Made by a program: the position numbers and the translations under genes. A stretch of DNA of 6,289 nucleotides from an uncultured Patescibacteria group bacterium (lineage in GTDB: Bacteria; Patescibacteriota; Microgenomatia; UBA1406; GWC2-37-13): positions 1 to 6,289 of the forward strand of contig CALLVF010000070.1 of assembly GCA_938010745.1 (NCBI GenBank). Direction: 5' to 3'. Positions 5,534 to 6,289 of this stretch are shown one piece after another. A model generated the notes under the pieces. It did no database searches. It was not told where the DNA came from and saw only the letters and a program-made list of their open reading frames with translations. Within the stretch, counting starts at the first letter, position 1; the number at the start of each line of letters is the position of its first letter.

Positions 5534-5929
5534 TTAATGATAAATTTTTAGATTTTTTATTCATGAAAAATGTTTTTGATTGCCGGTTGATAGTATAAAA
5601 TCAAAAGCAATTGCTGTTGCTCCAATTAATAAATCAAAATCTACCAAAGGAGTTCTTTTATTTTCTAAGTTAATTTTAATGTCAATAAATTTTTCGGCAA
5701 TTCTTTCTTCAATAGGAATAATTTTAATATTAAAAATCTTGACAAACATTTGAAATTGATTTAATTTCGGAAGAAAATTTTTTGATTTTTTTATTCCACA
5801 GATGACTTTCTCTCCAAGTAATAATGCTTATAAAAAGGTACTTTCAGTAAATTTTTTAAATAATTCAACGGCGCTTTTTTGGTTATTTAAAAAATCAATA
5901 ATTAGATCAGAATCTAAAAGAATGTTTAT
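5534..5929 (-). pseudogene. vapC: VapC-type PIN-domain toxin, broken by stops and start loss
   Basis: PIN-domain toxins are Mg-dependent ribonucleases that cut tRNA, rRNA or mRNA. The full frame of about 131 codons has the family length. It reads NILLDSDLIIDFLNNQ with the first acidic residue (Asp6), LGEKVICGIKKSKNF with the second (Glu40), VDFDLLIGATAIAFDFIL with the third, and STGNQKHFS near the C-terminus. The start position holds ATA (5929-5927) instead of ATG. TAA interrupts codon 34 (5830-5828), and TGA (5563-5561) precedes a natural-looking tail, IKNLKIYH, that ends in TAA at 5536-5534. The 62-codon stretch open from ATG 5749 lacks the first two acidic residues and would be inactive. 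The antitoxin remnant ends 9 nt upstream, the usual antitoxin-toxin order. Confidence 0.8.
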
Positions 5930-5938
5930 TTTATGGAA

Positions 5939-6190
5939 TTAATTTAAAATTTTTACGAAATTTTCTCATATTTTTTTAATTTTTCTCATTTCTTTATTGC
6001 TCCAAATTCCGGCAAAAAGGGTAATTAATTCTTTCTTGTCTAAGCTATCTTTATCTTCATCTATCCTACTGATTTTTACAACTGGTTTTTCCATCTTTTC
6101 AACAATAAACTCCACTTCTTGGTGATAGGCTAAATTAATATCTCTTCTAATTTTGTTCTTGCCTCATAGGTAGAGATAACTTTTTTTCAT
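5939..6190 (-). pseudogene. Phd/YefM-type antitoxin, frameshifted
   Basis: The antitoxin would have bound its promoter and neutralised the VapC toxin. From ATG 6190 the frame is thrown off after MKK by one extra A in an A7 run. The expected N-terminus VISTYEARTKLEEIL is found in the +1 frame, and a missing A near the GAGATATTA sequence returns to the first frame as NLAYHQEVEFIVEKM, followed by KPVVKISRIDEDKDSLDKKE and LITLFAGIWSNKEMRKIKKI. TGA at 5968-5966 then interrupts, with ENFVKILN and TAA after it. Read in the ATG frame, TGA at 6166-6164 ends translation after eight residues. The sequence order matches Phd/YefM antitoxins (STYEAR DNA-binding end, then the VEFIVEKMEKPVVKIS strand). Nothing recognisable lies at 6191-6289. 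Confidence 0.75.
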
Positions 6191-6289
6191 AAGATTAATT
6201 AAAATGATTAATTGATAAAATTGGGTAATTTAAAAGAGAAGTTGTTAAGAAAGCTAAAAATTAAATCTTCAAAACCTCTAAAAAATTAT

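Noticed and set aside
5349..5564. Intact 71-residue gene starting at ATG 5564
   Set aside because: The first residues are read from the overlapping VapC tail, helix 1 of the family is missing, and homology continues in frame beyond the stop.
5232..5968. Reassigned genetic code with TGA as Trp (or Gly)
   Set aside because: TGA falls at a conserved Trp position in the S23-type gene, but TAA stops occur in the same frames, the intact genes use TGG for Trp and TAA for stop, and frameshifts are also present. Pseudogenisation explains all of it.
1..6289. CRISPR array, tRNA or rRNA genes
   Set aside because: No regularly spaced long repeats, cloverleaf-like sequences or conserved rRNA segments were seen on either strand by eye.

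Overview
The window is AT-rich and compact, and every gene I can support lies on the minus strand. Short genes, a degraded IS1595/ISXO2-type transposase, two four-helix-bundle (23S rRNA-intervening-sequence-type) proteins, a Phd/VapC pair and A/T-rich 'CTAAAT'-type intergenic repeats suggest a Candidate Phyla Radiation (Patescibacteria, Parcubacteria-like) bacterium. That is inference from gene content; there is no marker gene for placement.

Layout in minus-strand order, from high to low coordinates. At 6190-5232 there is a decayed cluster: a Phd/YefM-type antitoxin (two frameshifts, late stop), a VapC PIN-domain toxin (ATA where ATG is expected, two in-frame stops) and an N-terminally truncated four-helix-bundle gene (two in-frame stops). 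An A/T repeat (about 5151-5215) abuts an acylphosphatase (5145-4822) whose body is intact but whose only sensible start is ATA. An intact four-helix-bundle gene (4783-4418) follows, flanked by 12-bp inverted repeats and an 8-bp tandem repeat.

The most interesting part is 4346-585. A consensus-like promoter (extended -10) drives a short leader that can fold into a 69-nt long hairpin and then a classic intrinsic terminator ending only 15 nt before the start codon of an 819-residue gene. Ten bases of the long hairpin's 3' arm are perfectly complementary to the 5' arm of the terminator, so terminator and antiterminator are mutually exclusive. A 17-codon hydrophobic ORF also sits in the leader. 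The regulated gene appears to fuse a PGM1-like pre-ATP-grasp/ATP-grasp ligase to a class I SAM-dependent methyltransferase. It is followed after 21 nt by an M20-family (ArgE/DapE-like) metallopeptidase with its metal ligands intact. I read this as a two-gene operon that makes, methylates and possibly processes a small peptide or amino-acid conjugate, controlled by attenuation; the substrate is unknown.

At 1-544 the end of an IS1595-family element carries a transposase broken by two single-base frameshifts, with a 13-bp perfect palindrome next to its start. The window cuts off the rest.
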